DNA of 64,000 nucleotides. Source: Sphingomonas montanisoli (lineage in GTDB: Bacteria; Pseudomonadota; Alphaproteobacteria; Sphingomonadales; Sphingomonadaceae). A program made the position numbers and the translations under genes. The DNA is taken from the NCBI RefSeq assembly GCF_008274695.1, contig NZ_VTOU01000001.1, forward strand, positions 248,001 through 312,000, in the 5' to 3' direction. This document shows positions 35,778 through 43,816 of the stretch, piece by piece; position 1 is the first letter of the stretch, and each line of letters opens with the position of its first letter. The notes under the pieces were generated by a model. That model saw nothing but the letters and a program-made list of their open reading frames with translations, did no database searches and had not been told where the DNA came from.

Positions 35778-37142
35778 TCAGCTTTTCGCCGCTGCCAACG
35801 CCCGCTCGCGCGCCTCGCGATGGCCGATCAGCGGCTCGGGATAATCGTTCGGCGCGCAGCCCGCCTCATGCGGATTGTGAATCGCATCGCCCTCTATCTC
35901 GCGCAGTTCCGGCACCCATTCGCGGATGTAATCGCCTGCGTCGAACTTCCGCGATTGCACCAGCGGCGCCATGATCCGGCCGAACGGGTTGCTGTCGATC
36001 CCAGTCCCGGCCACCCACTGCCAGTTGACGGCATTGTTGCCGTAATCCGCATCGACCAGCGTATCCCAGAACCATCGCTCGCCGCGCCGCCAGTCGATCA
36101 GCAGATGTTTGATCAGGAACGAGGCGGCGATCATCCGCACGCGGTTGTGCATGATCCCGGTCGCCCACAATTCGCGCATGCCGGCGTCGACGATCGGATA
36201 GCCGGTTCGTCCTTTCGTCCACGCATCGAAATCACGATCGGGCGCCGCGCCCGTCCGCCAGCGGAAATGATCATAGGCATCGCGCCCGTTCTTCCGCCCA
36301 TAATCGGGCAGGATATCGATCACGTTCGCCGCGAAATCGCGCCACGCCACCTCGCGCAGCCACGGTTCGGCCTTGGCGCGGCCGTGCTTGGCGGCGCGGT
36401 GCCAGACATAGGCCGGCGAAACCTCGCCGAAGTGGAGATGCGGCGACAAACGCGACGTGCCCTCGATCGCGGGCATGTTGCGATCATGATCATAGTCTTC
36501 GATCTTGGGCAGGAAATCGGCGAGCGCCTCGCGCCCCCCAACCTCGCCCGGCGTCCAGATGTCGAAGCCCTTCGCCCAATCCGGTTTGGTCGGCAGCAGA
36601 TCCCAGTCCGACAGCCGGTCGCCATCGATCGCGACATGCGGTGCGGTGAAGGCCGAGGGTGCGGGATGCGGCGTGGGCGGCGGCATCTGTTCCTTCAACG
36701 CGCGCCAGAAAGGCGTGAAGACGCGATAGCGCGTGTGCGATCCGGTCAGCACTCCATCGGGTGCGGCGAGCCGGCTGCCTTCGTAGAGCCGCAGATCGAG
36801 ATGCCTGGCGAGCGCCTCCTCGGCCGCCTGCCACCAAGGTTCGTAATGATGGATCGCATGGATGCTTTTCGCGCCGACGGCCTCGGCGACCGCCCGCAAC
36901 TCCTTCACCACATCGCCGCGCCGGAGCACGAGCCGCCCGCCTTTCTCGCGGATCGCCTCCCCCAGCGCGGTCAGGCTGTGGTGCAGCCACCAGCGCTGCG
37001 CACCGCCAATCGCCCAGGGACCGGCAGCAGCATCGTCGAGCACATAGACACCGATCCACGGCCCCTCATGGGTTGCGGCGGCGACGGCGGCTTGATCGGA
37101 AAGGCGGAGATCCTGGCGAAACCAGACGAGGGAGGCGGTCAT
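35778..37142 (-). CDS. phrB: Deoxyribodipyrimidine photolyase (CPD, class I)
   Basis: A 454-aa light-driven DNA repair enzyme. The N-terminal antenna domain starts SLVWFRQDLRLSDQAA. The FAD and DNA-binding domain includes TSRLSPHLHFGEVSP, the cluster GYPIVDAGMRELWATGIMHN, and YGNNAVNWQWVAGTG with NPFGRIM. The start ATG at 37142 matches the family N-terminus. It sits with cfa and near the bacteriophytochrome region only loosely. In Rhodobacter, photolyase and a Cfa homologue belong to the same singlet-oxygen regulon, so shared control here is conceivable. Confidence 0.93.
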   Translation of the reverse strand: MTASLVWFRQDLRLSDQAAVAAATHEGPWIGVYVLDDAAAGPWAIGGAQRWWLHHSLTALGEAIREKGGRLVLRRGDVVKELRAVAEAVGAKSIHAIHHYEPWWQAAEEALARHLDLRLYEGSRLAAPDGVLTGSHTRYRVFTPFWRALKEQMPPPTPHPAPSAFTAPHVAIDGDRLSDWDLLPTKPDWAKGFDIWTPGEVGGREALADFLPKIEDYDHDRNMPAIEGTSRLSPHLHFGEVSPAYVWHRAAKHGRAKAEPWLREVAWRDFAANVIDILPDYGRKNGRDAYDHFRWRTGAAPDRDFDAWTKGRTGYPIVDAGMRELWATGIMHNRVRMIAASFLIKHLLIDWRRGERWFWDTLVDADYGNNAVNWQWVAGTGIDSNPFGRIMAPLVQSRKFDAGDYIREWVPELREIEGDAIHNPHEAGCAPNDYPEPLIGHREARERALAAAKS

Positions 37143-37149
37143 GCGTCCC

Positions 37150-37557
37150 TTAACGCGCCGGCCGTGCGGGGGCTGCAAGCGTCTTGAGCAGGGTCGCGCG
37201 ATCGGCCTCGGGCAGTGCGCGGAGAAGCTCGATCAGCTTGTCGTTGCTGCGCTTGCGCCGTTCGGCCTGCAACGCCTCATCCTTCTTGAGCAGCATTTCG
37301 AGCGCGTCGACGTCGATCGGGACGGCGGCGATCAACTGCAGCCGCTCGAGGCGCAGCGCGTCGATCTCGCTCTTGAGCTGCCCAGCGCGCGGATCGGGCT
37401 CGGCATAGACCTGTGCGGCAATCGTGCGCCCCTCTGGAGACAGGCCGCTCCAGTTCGCTCCGGGCGTCAGCACCACCGGCGCGGGTGCGACAGGCCGGGG
37501 TGCGGCGGCAAAAGCGGGAACGGCGAGCGCCGCGAACAGGGCAAAGCGAACGAACAT
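37150..37557 (-). CDS. Exported protein of unknown function, coiled-coil
   Basis: A 135-aa protein with a signal peptide (FVRFALFAALAVPAFAAAP), a Pro-rich linker (RPVAPAPVV) and an alpha-helical, charged second half (ALRLERLQLIAAVPIDVDAL, LLKKDEALQAERRKRSNDKL) that looks like the Spy/CpxP or heavy-metal-resistance-like periplasmic helical hairpin. I chose ATG 37557 because AAAGGA lies 7 nt upstream; ATG 37566 is too close to it. It ends 7 nt before the photolyase start. Confidence 0.65.
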   Translation of the reverse strand: MFVRFALFAALAVPAFAAAPRPVAPAPVVLTPGANWSGLSPEGRTIAAQVYAEPDPRAGQLKSEIDALRLERLQLIAAVPIDVDALEMLLKKDEALQAERRKRSNDKLIELLRALPEADRATLLKTLAAPARPAR

Positions 37558-37584
37558 CGGCAGCATCCTTTCGATAGCCCCGCT

Positions 37585-38535
37585 TTACGCCGGGCCCGGC
37601 GCCGCGACAAATGCGCGGTGGAGCGCGAGGATCGTCGCGACATGGCGGCGCGCCACCGCCATGCGATCGGCGCCATAACCTCCGCCGAGTGCGCTCGCGA
37701 TCGGCAAAGCTCGCCCGCGCGCCATTCGCATCACGAACGCATCGCGCGCCGCCAGCCCGCCGTCGCTCAGCGCCAGCCGGCCGAGGCGGTCCTCGACATG
37801 CGGGTCGACGCCCGCCTGGTAAAGAATGAAATCGGGCGCGAAATCGTCGATCGCGCGCGGCAATGTCTCCGCCAGCGCGGCCAGATAGGCCTCGTCGCCC
37901 GTGGCGTCGGGCAGGCCCAGATCGAAGCTGCTACGCGCCTTGCGGGCCGGAAAATTCTTTTCGGCGTGGATAGAGAAGGTGAAGATGTCAGGCCGCCCGG
38001 CAAGCAAGGCAGCGGTCCCGTCGCCCTGGTGGACGTCGAGGTCGATGATCATCACGCGGGCGGCGTCGCCTTCGGCCACCAGCCGGTTCGCGGTGATCGC
38101 CAGATCGTTGAACACGCAATAGCCCGCGCCCGTATCGCCAAGCGCATGATGGCTGCCTCCCGCCATGTTCGCGGCATATCCATGTTCGAGCGCAAGCTTC
38201 GCCGCCAACCACGTCCCGCCCGGTGCCAGCTGCGCGCGGCGGGCGGTGCGCTGGACGATCGGAAAGCCGATCCGCCGCTCCTTCACCGGCGGCACCGCGC
38301 AGGTCAGCACCTCGGCGACGTAGGCAGGATCATGGATCGCCTCGATCCAGCCGACCGGCATCGGATCGGGCGTGTGGATGATGTGCGGCACCGCACTGTC
38401 CGCCAGCGCCTCCATCACCAGCCCATATTTGTCGAAGGCGAAGCCGCTCCCCGCCGCGCCCGGTGCGACATAATCGGGGTGATGGACGACGTGCAGCTTG
38501 TCAGCGCCGTCCGCCTGCCCCACCTCGTCCGTCAT
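37585..38535 (-). CDS. Histone-deacetylase-family (acetylpolyamine/acetoin-type) hydrolase
   Basis: A 316-aa zinc amidohydrolase of the arginase/deacetylase fold. Conserved motifs are HHPDYV, GGSHHALGDTGAGYCVFND with the His-His catalytic pair, VMIIDLDVHQGDGTAALL with the metal-binding Asp and His, and SALGGGYG near the end. Bacterial members deacetylate acetylpolyamines or proteins. The start is uncertain: ATG 38535 and ATG 38550 both lie within, or just before, the start region of the divergent hydrolase gene, and neither has a clear ribosome-binding site. Confidence 0.88.
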   Translation of the reverse strand: MTDEVGQADGADKLHVVHHPDYVAPGAAGSGFAFDKYGLVMEALADSAVPHIIHTPDPMPVGWIEAIHDPAYVAEVLTCAVPPVKERRIGFPIVQRTARRAQLAPGGTWLAAKLALEHGYAANMAGGSHHALGDTGAGYCVFNDLAITANRLVAEGDAARVMIIDLDVHQGDGTAALLAGRPDIFTFSIHAEKNFPARKARSSFDLGLPDATGDEAYLAALAETLPRAIDDFAPDFILYQAGVDPHVEDRLGRLALSDGGLAARDAFVMRMARGRALPIASALGGGYGADRMAVARRHVATILALHRAFVAAPGPA

Positions 38536-38548
38536 GGAAAGCGACTTC

Positions 38549-39478
38549 ATGCGTCCCGATGTGCGGACGTTCCTCGACAAGATCAATGGCATGGACCGGC
38601 CCGCGCTCTATCGGATGGCCGCAGCCGACGCCCGCGCGCAATCGGCGCAGGACAATGCGCGCAGCGATCTGCCTGCCGAACCGATCGCCTTTCGTCGCGA
38701 TCTGACCATCCCCGCCCCGCACGGATCGATCGCCGCGCGCTTCTACGATCCGCAGCCGGAACGCGACGAGGCGGGGCCGCTGATCGTGTTCATCCACGGC
38801 GGCGGCTTCGTGCTGGGCGATCTCGACACCTATGACAGCGCGGCCACCGCGATCGCCAATGGCACCGGGCTTCCCGTCATTTCGATCGCCTATCGCCTCG
38901 CGCCCGATCATCCCTGGCCCGCAGCACCCGACGATTGCGAGGCGGCGCTGCGCTGGATCGCGGAGCAGCCCGATCTGTTCGGCCGCGCCCATGATCGGAT
39001 CGCTCTGGCGGGCGACAGCGCGGGGGCGACGCTCTCGATCGTATCGGCGATGGCGCTGCGCGAAACGCCCGCCGCCCTGCCCGTCACCGCTATTTGGGCG
39101 CTCTACCCCGCGACCGACCTGCGCCGACGCTATCCTTCGACCGAGCGGTTCGCCGAGGGTCATATGTTGACCGCCGAACTGCTCCGCTGGTTCAACGAAT
39201 GCTACGCGCCTGATTTTCGCCATTGGCGCGCGTCGCCGGGGCATGGCATCCTGGCTGGTTTGCCCCCGGTGCTGGTGTCGACATCGTCGCTCGATCCGCT
39301 GCTCGATCAGGGCCGCGCCTTTGCCAAGGCGCTGGTCGAGGAAGGCGGCTCGGTCATCTATGACGAGGCGGCGGGTACGATCCACGGCTGGCTCACGTTG
39401 CGCCGCGCGCTTCCCTCCGCCAATGCCGATCTCGCCCGCAACCTTGCGCTTTTCCGCACATTGATCGACCTGAGGTGA
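38549..39478 (+). CDS. Alpha/beta hydrolase (HSL family esterase/lipase)
   Basis: A 309-aa carboxylesterase of the hormone-sensitive-lipase type. The oxyanion motif is FIHGGGFVLGD, the nucleophile Ser is in LAGDSAGATLS and the catalytic His in AGTIHGWLTL near the C-terminus. I chose ATG 38549 because GGAAAG lies 7 nt upstream; ATG 38534 has no site. It is divergent from the deacetylase-like gene, with start regions that touch, and is followed 2 nt later by rppH. Confidence 0.9.
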   Translation: MRPDVRTFLDKINGMDRPALYRMAAADARAQSAQDNARSDLPAEPIAFRRDLTIPAPHGSIAARFYDPQPERDEAGPLIVFIHGGGFVLGDLDTYDSAATAIANGTGLPVISIAYRLAPDHPWPAAPDDCEAALRWIAEQPDLFGRAHDRIALAGDSAGATLSIVSAMALRETPAALPVTAIWALYPATDLRRRYPSTERFAEGHMLTAELLRWFNECYAPDFRHWRASPGHGILAGLPPVLVSTSSLDPLLDQGRAFAKALVEEGGSVIYDEAAGTIHGWLTLRRALPSANADLARNLALFRTLIDLR

Positions 39479-39480
39479 TC

Positions 39481-39960
39481 ATGACCGACCTTCCCTACCG
39501 CCCCGCCGCCGCGATCATGCTGCTCAATGCCGAGAACAAGGTGTTCGTGGCACAGCGGATCGATACCAAGCTCGAAGCCTGGCAGATGCCGCAGGGCGGC
39601 CTCGATCCCGGCGAGGAGCCCGAAGCCGGCGCGCTGCGCGAACTCGAGGAGGAGACGGGCATTCCGCCGTCGCTCGTCGAGATCATCGGCAAGGCGCCCA
39701 GGGAATTGCTCTACGATCTGCCGCCCGAAATGCTCGGCAGAATGTGGGGCGGCAAATATCGCGGCCAGCGCCAGCACTGGTATATCGCCCGCTTCCTCGG
39801 CACCGACGCCGACGTGAACCTCGAAACCGAGCATCCCGAATTCCGCGCCTGGAAATGGGCCGATGCGAGCGAACTGGTCGACCTGATCGTGCCCTTCAAG
39901 AAAGAGCTTTACGCTCAAGTGGTCGATGCCTTCCGCGAGCATCTCGGGGTGCCTGAATAG
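39481..39960 (+). CDS. rppH: RNA 5'-pyrophosphohydrolase (Nudix)
   Basis: A 159-aa Nudix enzyme that removes 5' pyrophosphate from mRNA and so starts decay. It opens YRPAAAIMLLNAENKVFVAQ, then WQMPQGGLDPGEEPEAGALR, which begins the Nudix box and continues ELEEETG, and carries RGQRQHWYIARFLG. This is the RppH/NudH type and not a generic Nudix protein. The start is ATG 39481 with GAGGTG just upstream. It is translated directly after the esterase gene. A terminator hairpin overlaps the stop codon. Confidence 0.93.
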   Translation: MTDLPYRPAAAIMLLNAENKVFVAQRIDTKLEAWQMPQGGLDPGEEPEAGALRELEEETGIPPSLVEIIGKAPRELLYDLPPEMLGRMWGGKYRGQRQHWYIARFLGTDADVNLETEHPEFRAWKWADASELVDLIVPFKKELYAQVVDAFREHLGVPE

Positions 39961-39970
39961 GCACCCCTTT
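39946..39970. terminator. Bidirectional rho-independent terminator after rppH
   Basis: GGGGTGCC-TGAATA-GGCACCCC-TTT: a perfect 8-bp stem with the rppH stop codon inside the loop. The upstream side starts with few A residues, so it may also end the convergent ompW transcript. Confidence 0.75.
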
Positions 39971-39978
39971 CCGGCACG

Positions 39979-40638
39979 CTAGAACCGCGTTCCGATTCCC
40001 ACGCCGAACACCAGCGGATCGAGACGGACCTTCACCCGCTGCACGCCCGCAGCCGCGGTGGTCAGGCGGGTCTTGGTGTCGATGTCGACATATTTGACGT
40101 CGAAGTTGAGGAACACCTTCTCCGTCAGATCGAAGTCGATGCCGGCCTGCGCCGCCCAGCCGAAGCTGTCCGACATATGCACGTCGGTCGGCCCCACGGC
40201 ACCGCGCAGCGCCTTCGACGCCTTCTCGTTGTAGAAGATCGTGTAGTTCACGCCCGCGCCGACATAGGGCCGCACCTTCGCCTCCGGCGCAAAATGATAT
40301 TGCGCGGTCAGCGTGGGCGGCAGCACCCACGTCGATGCCAGCTTGCCCAGCGTGCCGGTCGTCCCGGTCCTGCCGCTCGCATTGTGCTTGGTGGTCGCGG
40401 CGATCAGTTCGAAGCCGACATGGTCGGTCGCCATATAGGTGACGTCGGCCTCGGGCATGATCGAGTTGTTCACCTTCACTTTCTCGCCCGGAAAGGCGGG
40501 CAGGATGCTGCTGCTCTTTTCGTTCGGCGCGACCAGGATGGCGCGCGCGCGGACGATCACGTCGCCCTGCTTCGCCTGCGCGGGGGCCGCTATGCCTGCG
40601 ATCGCGGCCGTGGCGAGCAGGATGATGGTGCGGCGCAT
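39979..40638 (-). CDS. OmpW-family outer-membrane protein
   Basis: A 219-aa protein: signal peptide (IILLATAAIAGIAAPAQA), then an eight-stranded beta-barrel pattern typical of OmpW (GDVIVRARAILVAPN, LPPTLTAQYHFAPEAKVRPY, VGAGVNYTIFY) and a C-terminal Phe (VGIGTRF) for BAM-dependent assembly. OmpW proteins form narrow hydrophobic channels for small apolar compounds. It is convergent with rppH. Confidence 0.9.
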   Translation of the reverse strand: MRRTIILLATAAIAGIAAPAQAKQGDVIVRARAILVAPNEKSSSILPAFPGEKVKVNNSIMPEADVTYMATDHVGFELIAATTKHNASGRTGTTGTLGKLASTWVLPPTLTAQYHFAPEAKVRPYVGAGVNYTIFYNEKASKALRGAVGPTDVHMSDSFGWAAQAGIDFDLTEKVFLNFDVKYVDIDTKTRLTTAAAGVQRVKVRLDPLVFGVGIGTRF

Positions 40639-40720
40639 AGTCTGTCTCCTTCACTGCGTGACGAAGACCGCCCTGCGCCCGGACGAGGGATGCGACATTG
40701 ACGGTGGTCAATCCCTCAGA

Positions 40721-41007
40721 CCGTCATGCTGAACTTGTTTCAGCATCCACCAGCACCGCGAAGGCACGCTCGACGGCTTTACCAAACGCTACGGAATCAA
40801 CCGCCTCGTCTTCTACGAAGCTGGTGGCGACATGAGTGCCGCAATCGAGCGTGAGAAACAGATCAAGCGGTGGCGGCGTGAGTGGAAGATCAACCTCATC
40901 GAGCGCGACAACCCGGCTTGGGAGGATCTGGCGGTGGGGTTGGGCTTTTGACCTCTTGGCTAGTCTCCAGCCGCCTGGTGGATGCTGAAACAAGTTCAGC
41001 ATGACGG
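40721..41007. mobile_element. 287-bp element with perfect 33-bp terminal inverted repeats
   Basis: Left end 40721-40753 and right end 40975-41007 are exact reverse complements over 33 nt. Each end also contains an internal hairpin, TGCTGAA-CTTGT-TTCAGCA. Between them lies the 3' part of a GIY-YIG nuclease gene. The structure resembles a MITE or a paired REP element. No clear target-site duplication is visible. It accounts for most of the 375-bp gap between ompW and the GreA-like gene. Confidence 0.75.
40748..40951 (+). pseudogene. GIY-YIG nuclease, C-terminal remnant
   Basis: Reading on the plus strand from 40748 gives HQHREGTLDGFTKRYGINRL, VFYEAGGDMSAAIEREKQIK and WRREWKINLIERDNP, ending at a TGA. 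This matches the C-terminal two thirds of the small single-domain GIY-YIG (UPF0213/YhbQ-like) proteins. The N-terminal part with the GIY and YIG motifs is missing, and its place is taken by the left inverted repeat. No start codon is present, so it is almost certainly not functional. Confidence 0.75.
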
Positions 41008-41013
41008 GTGGGT

Positions 41014-41475
41014 TTAGAGGGGAGTGATTTCCAAAATCTCGATCGCCTCGGCACGCCCTGCAAAGTCCACCCGCTCGCCCTCGTAAGCGCCGATCAACGC
41101 GCGGGCGATCGGGGAGGAGAAGGAGATGAGGCCGGCCGCCGGATCGGCCTCGTCATCGCCGACGATCGCGATCTCGTTGGTCTTGCCGTTGAGCCGGTAG
41201 CGGACGCGCGTGCCAAAAGCGGCTTCCTCGCCGTCCGCTAAAGGCTGCACCACGGCGGTGGCCTTGCGGGTTCGCCAGTAACGCAGGTCGCGCTTGATGG
41301 GCTTGAGGGTCTCGTCATCGCCGCCCTGGGCGACGCGTGCTTCGAGTTCGTCGACCCTTGCTTCGATCAGCTTGAGGCCGTTTTCGGTGACGAGATTGGG
41401 GCCAGGCGGGATCGGCAACTCGAACTTGGGTTCGAGATGCTCGTCGTCCCCCTCGCGCCGGAAGGCGACGCTCAT
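41014..41475 (-). CDS. GreA/GreB-family protein
   Basis: A 153-aa protein with an N-terminal coiled-coil hairpin (ENGLKLIEARVDELEARVAQ, then LKPIKRDLRYWRTRKAT) and a C-terminal FKBP-like domain (LISFSSPIARALIGAYEGER). Gre factors enter the RNA polymerase secondary channel and stimulate transcript cleavage. The tip has acidic residues (GGDDE) but lacks the canonical SENAEY-type motif of GreA and GreB, so it is a divergent paralogue and cleavage activity is uncertain. Its ATG overlaps the end of the DUF1365 gene, which puts it in the lipid-related operon. Confidence 0.8.
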   Translation of the reverse strand: MSVAFRREGDDEHLEPKFELPIPPGPNLVTENGLKLIEARVDELEARVAQGGDDETLKPIKRDLRYWRTRKATAVVQPLADGEEAAFGTRVRYRLNGKTNEIAIVGDDEADPAAGLISFSSPIARALIGAYEGERVDFAGRAEAIEILEITPL

Positions 41476-42257
41476 TCCGCTGCCGCCATCTGCGGCGTGA
41501 CGATCGACACGCCGTCGCCCGCGGTCGCGACGTGGCGGCGCACGCCGATCCGCTTGAGGAACAGCCACAGCGCCTCGACATGGATACCCGCGACCACCTT
41601 GAGCGTCAGCAGCGGGTGCCGCACGAACTGACGCACCCACTCGCCGTCGCTCATCTCGCGCCGCGCGCCCGCGAAGGCCGCCATGATCAGCGGGCCGTTG
41701 GCGTCACCGCCCTCGACGATCACCTTCGTCCGATCGCCGGGCACGTCGACCGTGAAGTCGTAGCGCATATCGATGTCCATGAAGGGCGAGACATAGAAGC
41801 ATTTGTCGCACGCCTGCCGGATCGTTCCGTCCTGCGGGCCGTCCACCGGAATGACGTAGCTGTGGCGTTCCTTGAAGGTGTTCGTCACCTCATAGATGAT
41901 CGTCGACAGGCTCCCGTCGCGGCGGTGGCAGAACCACACCGACAGCGGATTGAAGACATGGCCGAACATGCGGGGCATGGTCAGCAAACGGATCGCGCCG
42001 CCATCGGGTTCCTGCCCCGCCTGACGCACCAGCGCCTCGATCTGCGAGCGCAGCGGCGCACCCGATCGATCGCCGAAATCCTTGTCGAAGAAGGAAAACA
42101 GGTTGAAGCGATTGCGCGAGAACAGCCGCGACCTGGCCGACAGACCGTCGATCTCGTCAAGGTCGAACAGGCACTGGAACACCTTGTAGCGCAGTTTGTG
42201 CGCCCGCGGGCGGTAGCGCTGGTGAAAGACTTCGCCCGTGTAGATCGCAGACTTCAC
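41472..42257 (-). CDS. DUF1365-family protein
   Basis: A 261-aa protein that starts GTG 42257 (VKSAIYTGEVFHQRYRP) and matches DUF1365: RAHKLRYKVFQCLFDLDEI, MPRMFGHVFNPLSVWFCH, EVTNTFKERHSYVIP and CDKCFYVSPFMDIDMRYDF. The biochemical function is not established, but the family nearly always sits with a Cfa-like methyltransferase and an FAD amine-oxidase-like protein, so a role in acyl-chain modification is likely. GTGA overlap with the FAD gene upstream and 4-nt overlap with the GreA-like gene downstream indicate one operon. Confidence 0.88.
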   Translation of the reverse strand: MKSAIYTGEVFHQRYRPRAHKLRYKVFQCLFDLDEIDGLSARSRLFSRNRFNLFSFFDKDFGDRSGAPLRSQIEALVRQAGQEPDGGAIRLLTMPRMFGHVFNPLSVWFCHRRDGSLSTIIYEVTNTFKERHSYVIPVDGPQDGTIRQACDKCFYVSPFMDIDMRYDFTVDVPGDRTKVIVEGGDANGPLIMAAFAGARREMSDGEWVRQFVRHPLLTLKVVAGIHVEALWLFLKRIGVRRHVATAGDGVSIVTPQMAAAE

Positions 42258-43603
42258 GCCGCAGCCGCCTCGCGTCCGCGCGCCAGTTCCATCGACAGAC
42301 GGCCATTGGGGCTTTCGACGCTCCACGGCCGCTTCGCGCCCAGCATCTCCGCGACCGCGAGGCCCGATTGCAGACCGTCCTCGTGGAAACCCGCGCCCAG
42401 ATGCGCGCCACAGAAGAAGGTGTTGCGCGTGCCCTGAATCCCCCAGATCTCGCGCTGCGCCTCCAGAGCGGCATGATCGAAGATCGGATGTTCGAAGGTC
42501 GTGCGATTGATCTCGTGCCCCGCCCCGATCGCGCGATTGGGGTTGAGCGTGACGATCAGCGGGCGCTTGGTCTCGAACCCCTGCAGCCGGTTCATCCAAT
42601 AAGAGACGCACAGGTCTCCGGTCGCGTCATTGGCGTGGCGGCGGCCGAAATAATTCCACGCGCCCCATAGCGAACGCCGCTTGGGCATCAGCGCAGGATC
42701 GTCGTGCAACACGGTAAGGTTGGTCGAATAGCGAAAGGCACCCAGGATCGCGCGCTCCTGCGGAGACGGATCGGCCAGCATCGCGAGCGCCTGATTGCCG
42801 TGCGACGCAATCACCACCTCGTCGAACGTATCGCGATGACCCGCCGTGTCGACGATCGTCACTTGCCCGCCTTTGCGCTCAACCTGCGCGACCGGCGTGC
42901 CGACCCGGAACTCGCCTGCGAAATCGCTCAGCATACGTTCGACATAGGCACGGCTGCCGCCCACCACCGTCCGCCATTTGGGACGCGCGCCCAGATTGAG
43001 CAGGCCGTGATTGTCGCAGAAGCGCACGAACGCTTCGGCCGGATAATCGAGCAGCAATTGCGCGGGCGCGGACCAGATCGCCGCCGCCATCGGCAGCAGA
43101 TGATCGTCGCGAAACGCATCGCCATAGCGCCCCTGTTCGAGCATCTGGCCCAGCGTCATATCGCCGAAACCGCCAATCCCCGCCGCCGCCTCGCGATAGA
43201 AGCGGACGAGATTGCGCAGCATCGACCAGAAGCGCGCCGAAAACAGGTTGGATGGCTGCGCGAACAGCTGCCAGATCCGGTCGCCGGCGGCATATTCGAG
43301 CTTCCCGTCGTCGAGCGACACGGCAAAGCTCATGTCGGTCACGCGCGCCTCGACACCCAGATGGCGCAGCATCGCGATCAGATTGGGATAGGTGCGGTCA
43401 TTATAGACGATGAAGCCGGTGTCGACGGGCAGCGTCCGGCCGCCGCCCATATCGACATCGATCGTGCGGCTGTGCCCGCCGGGCCGCCCTTCAGCCTCAT
43501 ACAGCACGACATCGTTGGTCCTGGCGAGGAGCCACGCGGCCGAAAGCCCGGCGATCCCGCTGCCCACCACCGCGATACGTTGTCCGCTGCGGCCTTCACT
43601 CAT
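42254..43603 (-). CDS. FAD-dependent amine-oxidase-like oxidoreductase
   Basis: A 449-aa flavoprotein. The N-terminal Rossmann motif IAVVGSGIAGLSAAWLLA and YEAEGRPGGHSRT bind FAD; GARPKWRTVVGGSRAYVERM and FCGAHLGAGFHEDGLQSGLA are family-specific. It resembles phytoene-desaturase or amine-oxidase-type proteins found with Cfa homologues; desaturation of a fatty-acyl chain is a plausible reaction. The start is ATG 43603 with AGGTGGGG upstream. It is the first gene of the minus-strand arm of the lipid cluster, divergent from the DUF1295 gene. Confidence 0.88.
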   Translation of the reverse strand: MSEGRSGQRIAVVGSGIAGLSAAWLLARTNDVVLYEAEGRPGGHSRTIDVDMGGGRTLPVDTGFIVYNDRTYPNLIAMLRHLGVEARVTDMSFAVSLDDGKLEYAAGDRIWQLFAQPSNLFSARFWSMLRNLVRFYREAAAGIGGFGDMTLGQMLEQGRYGDAFRDDHLLPMAAAIWSAPAQLLLDYPAEAFVRFCDNHGLLNLGARPKWRTVVGGSRAYVERMLSDFAGEFRVGTPVAQVERKGGQVTIVDTAGHRDTFDEVVIASHGNQALAMLADPSPQERAILGAFRYSTNLTVLHDDPALMPKRRSLWGAWNYFGRRHANDATGDLCVSYWMNRLQGFETKRPLIVTLNPNRAIGAGHEINRTTFEHPIFDHAALEAQREIWGIQGTRNTFFCGAHLGAGFHEDGLQSGLAVAEMLGAKRPWSVESPNGRLSMELARGREAAAA

Positions 43604-43816
43604 CACGATACCCCACCTGAATGCACGGCCTGCGCCGGCCATCGCCCAGTTACGGGCGCGATAGCGCGCGGGTTGCGAACCGTCCCCAGTCGCACAGCTA
43701 AACTGTGTCACGGCAATGCGGAAGTCCCGACCACGAAACGAAGCCGATCGCAACCACTTGGCCTCGCCCGCCGTATTGCCTACCAAATGACGAAGGGGGG
43801 ACGATCGGGGGCAGGC

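Noticed and set aside
40724-41002. A 92-codon minus-strand frame beginning MLNLFQHP inside the inverted-repeat element
   Set aside because: The first residues are simply the translated inverted repeat, and the rest is antisense to the GIY-YIG remnant, which has real family similarity.
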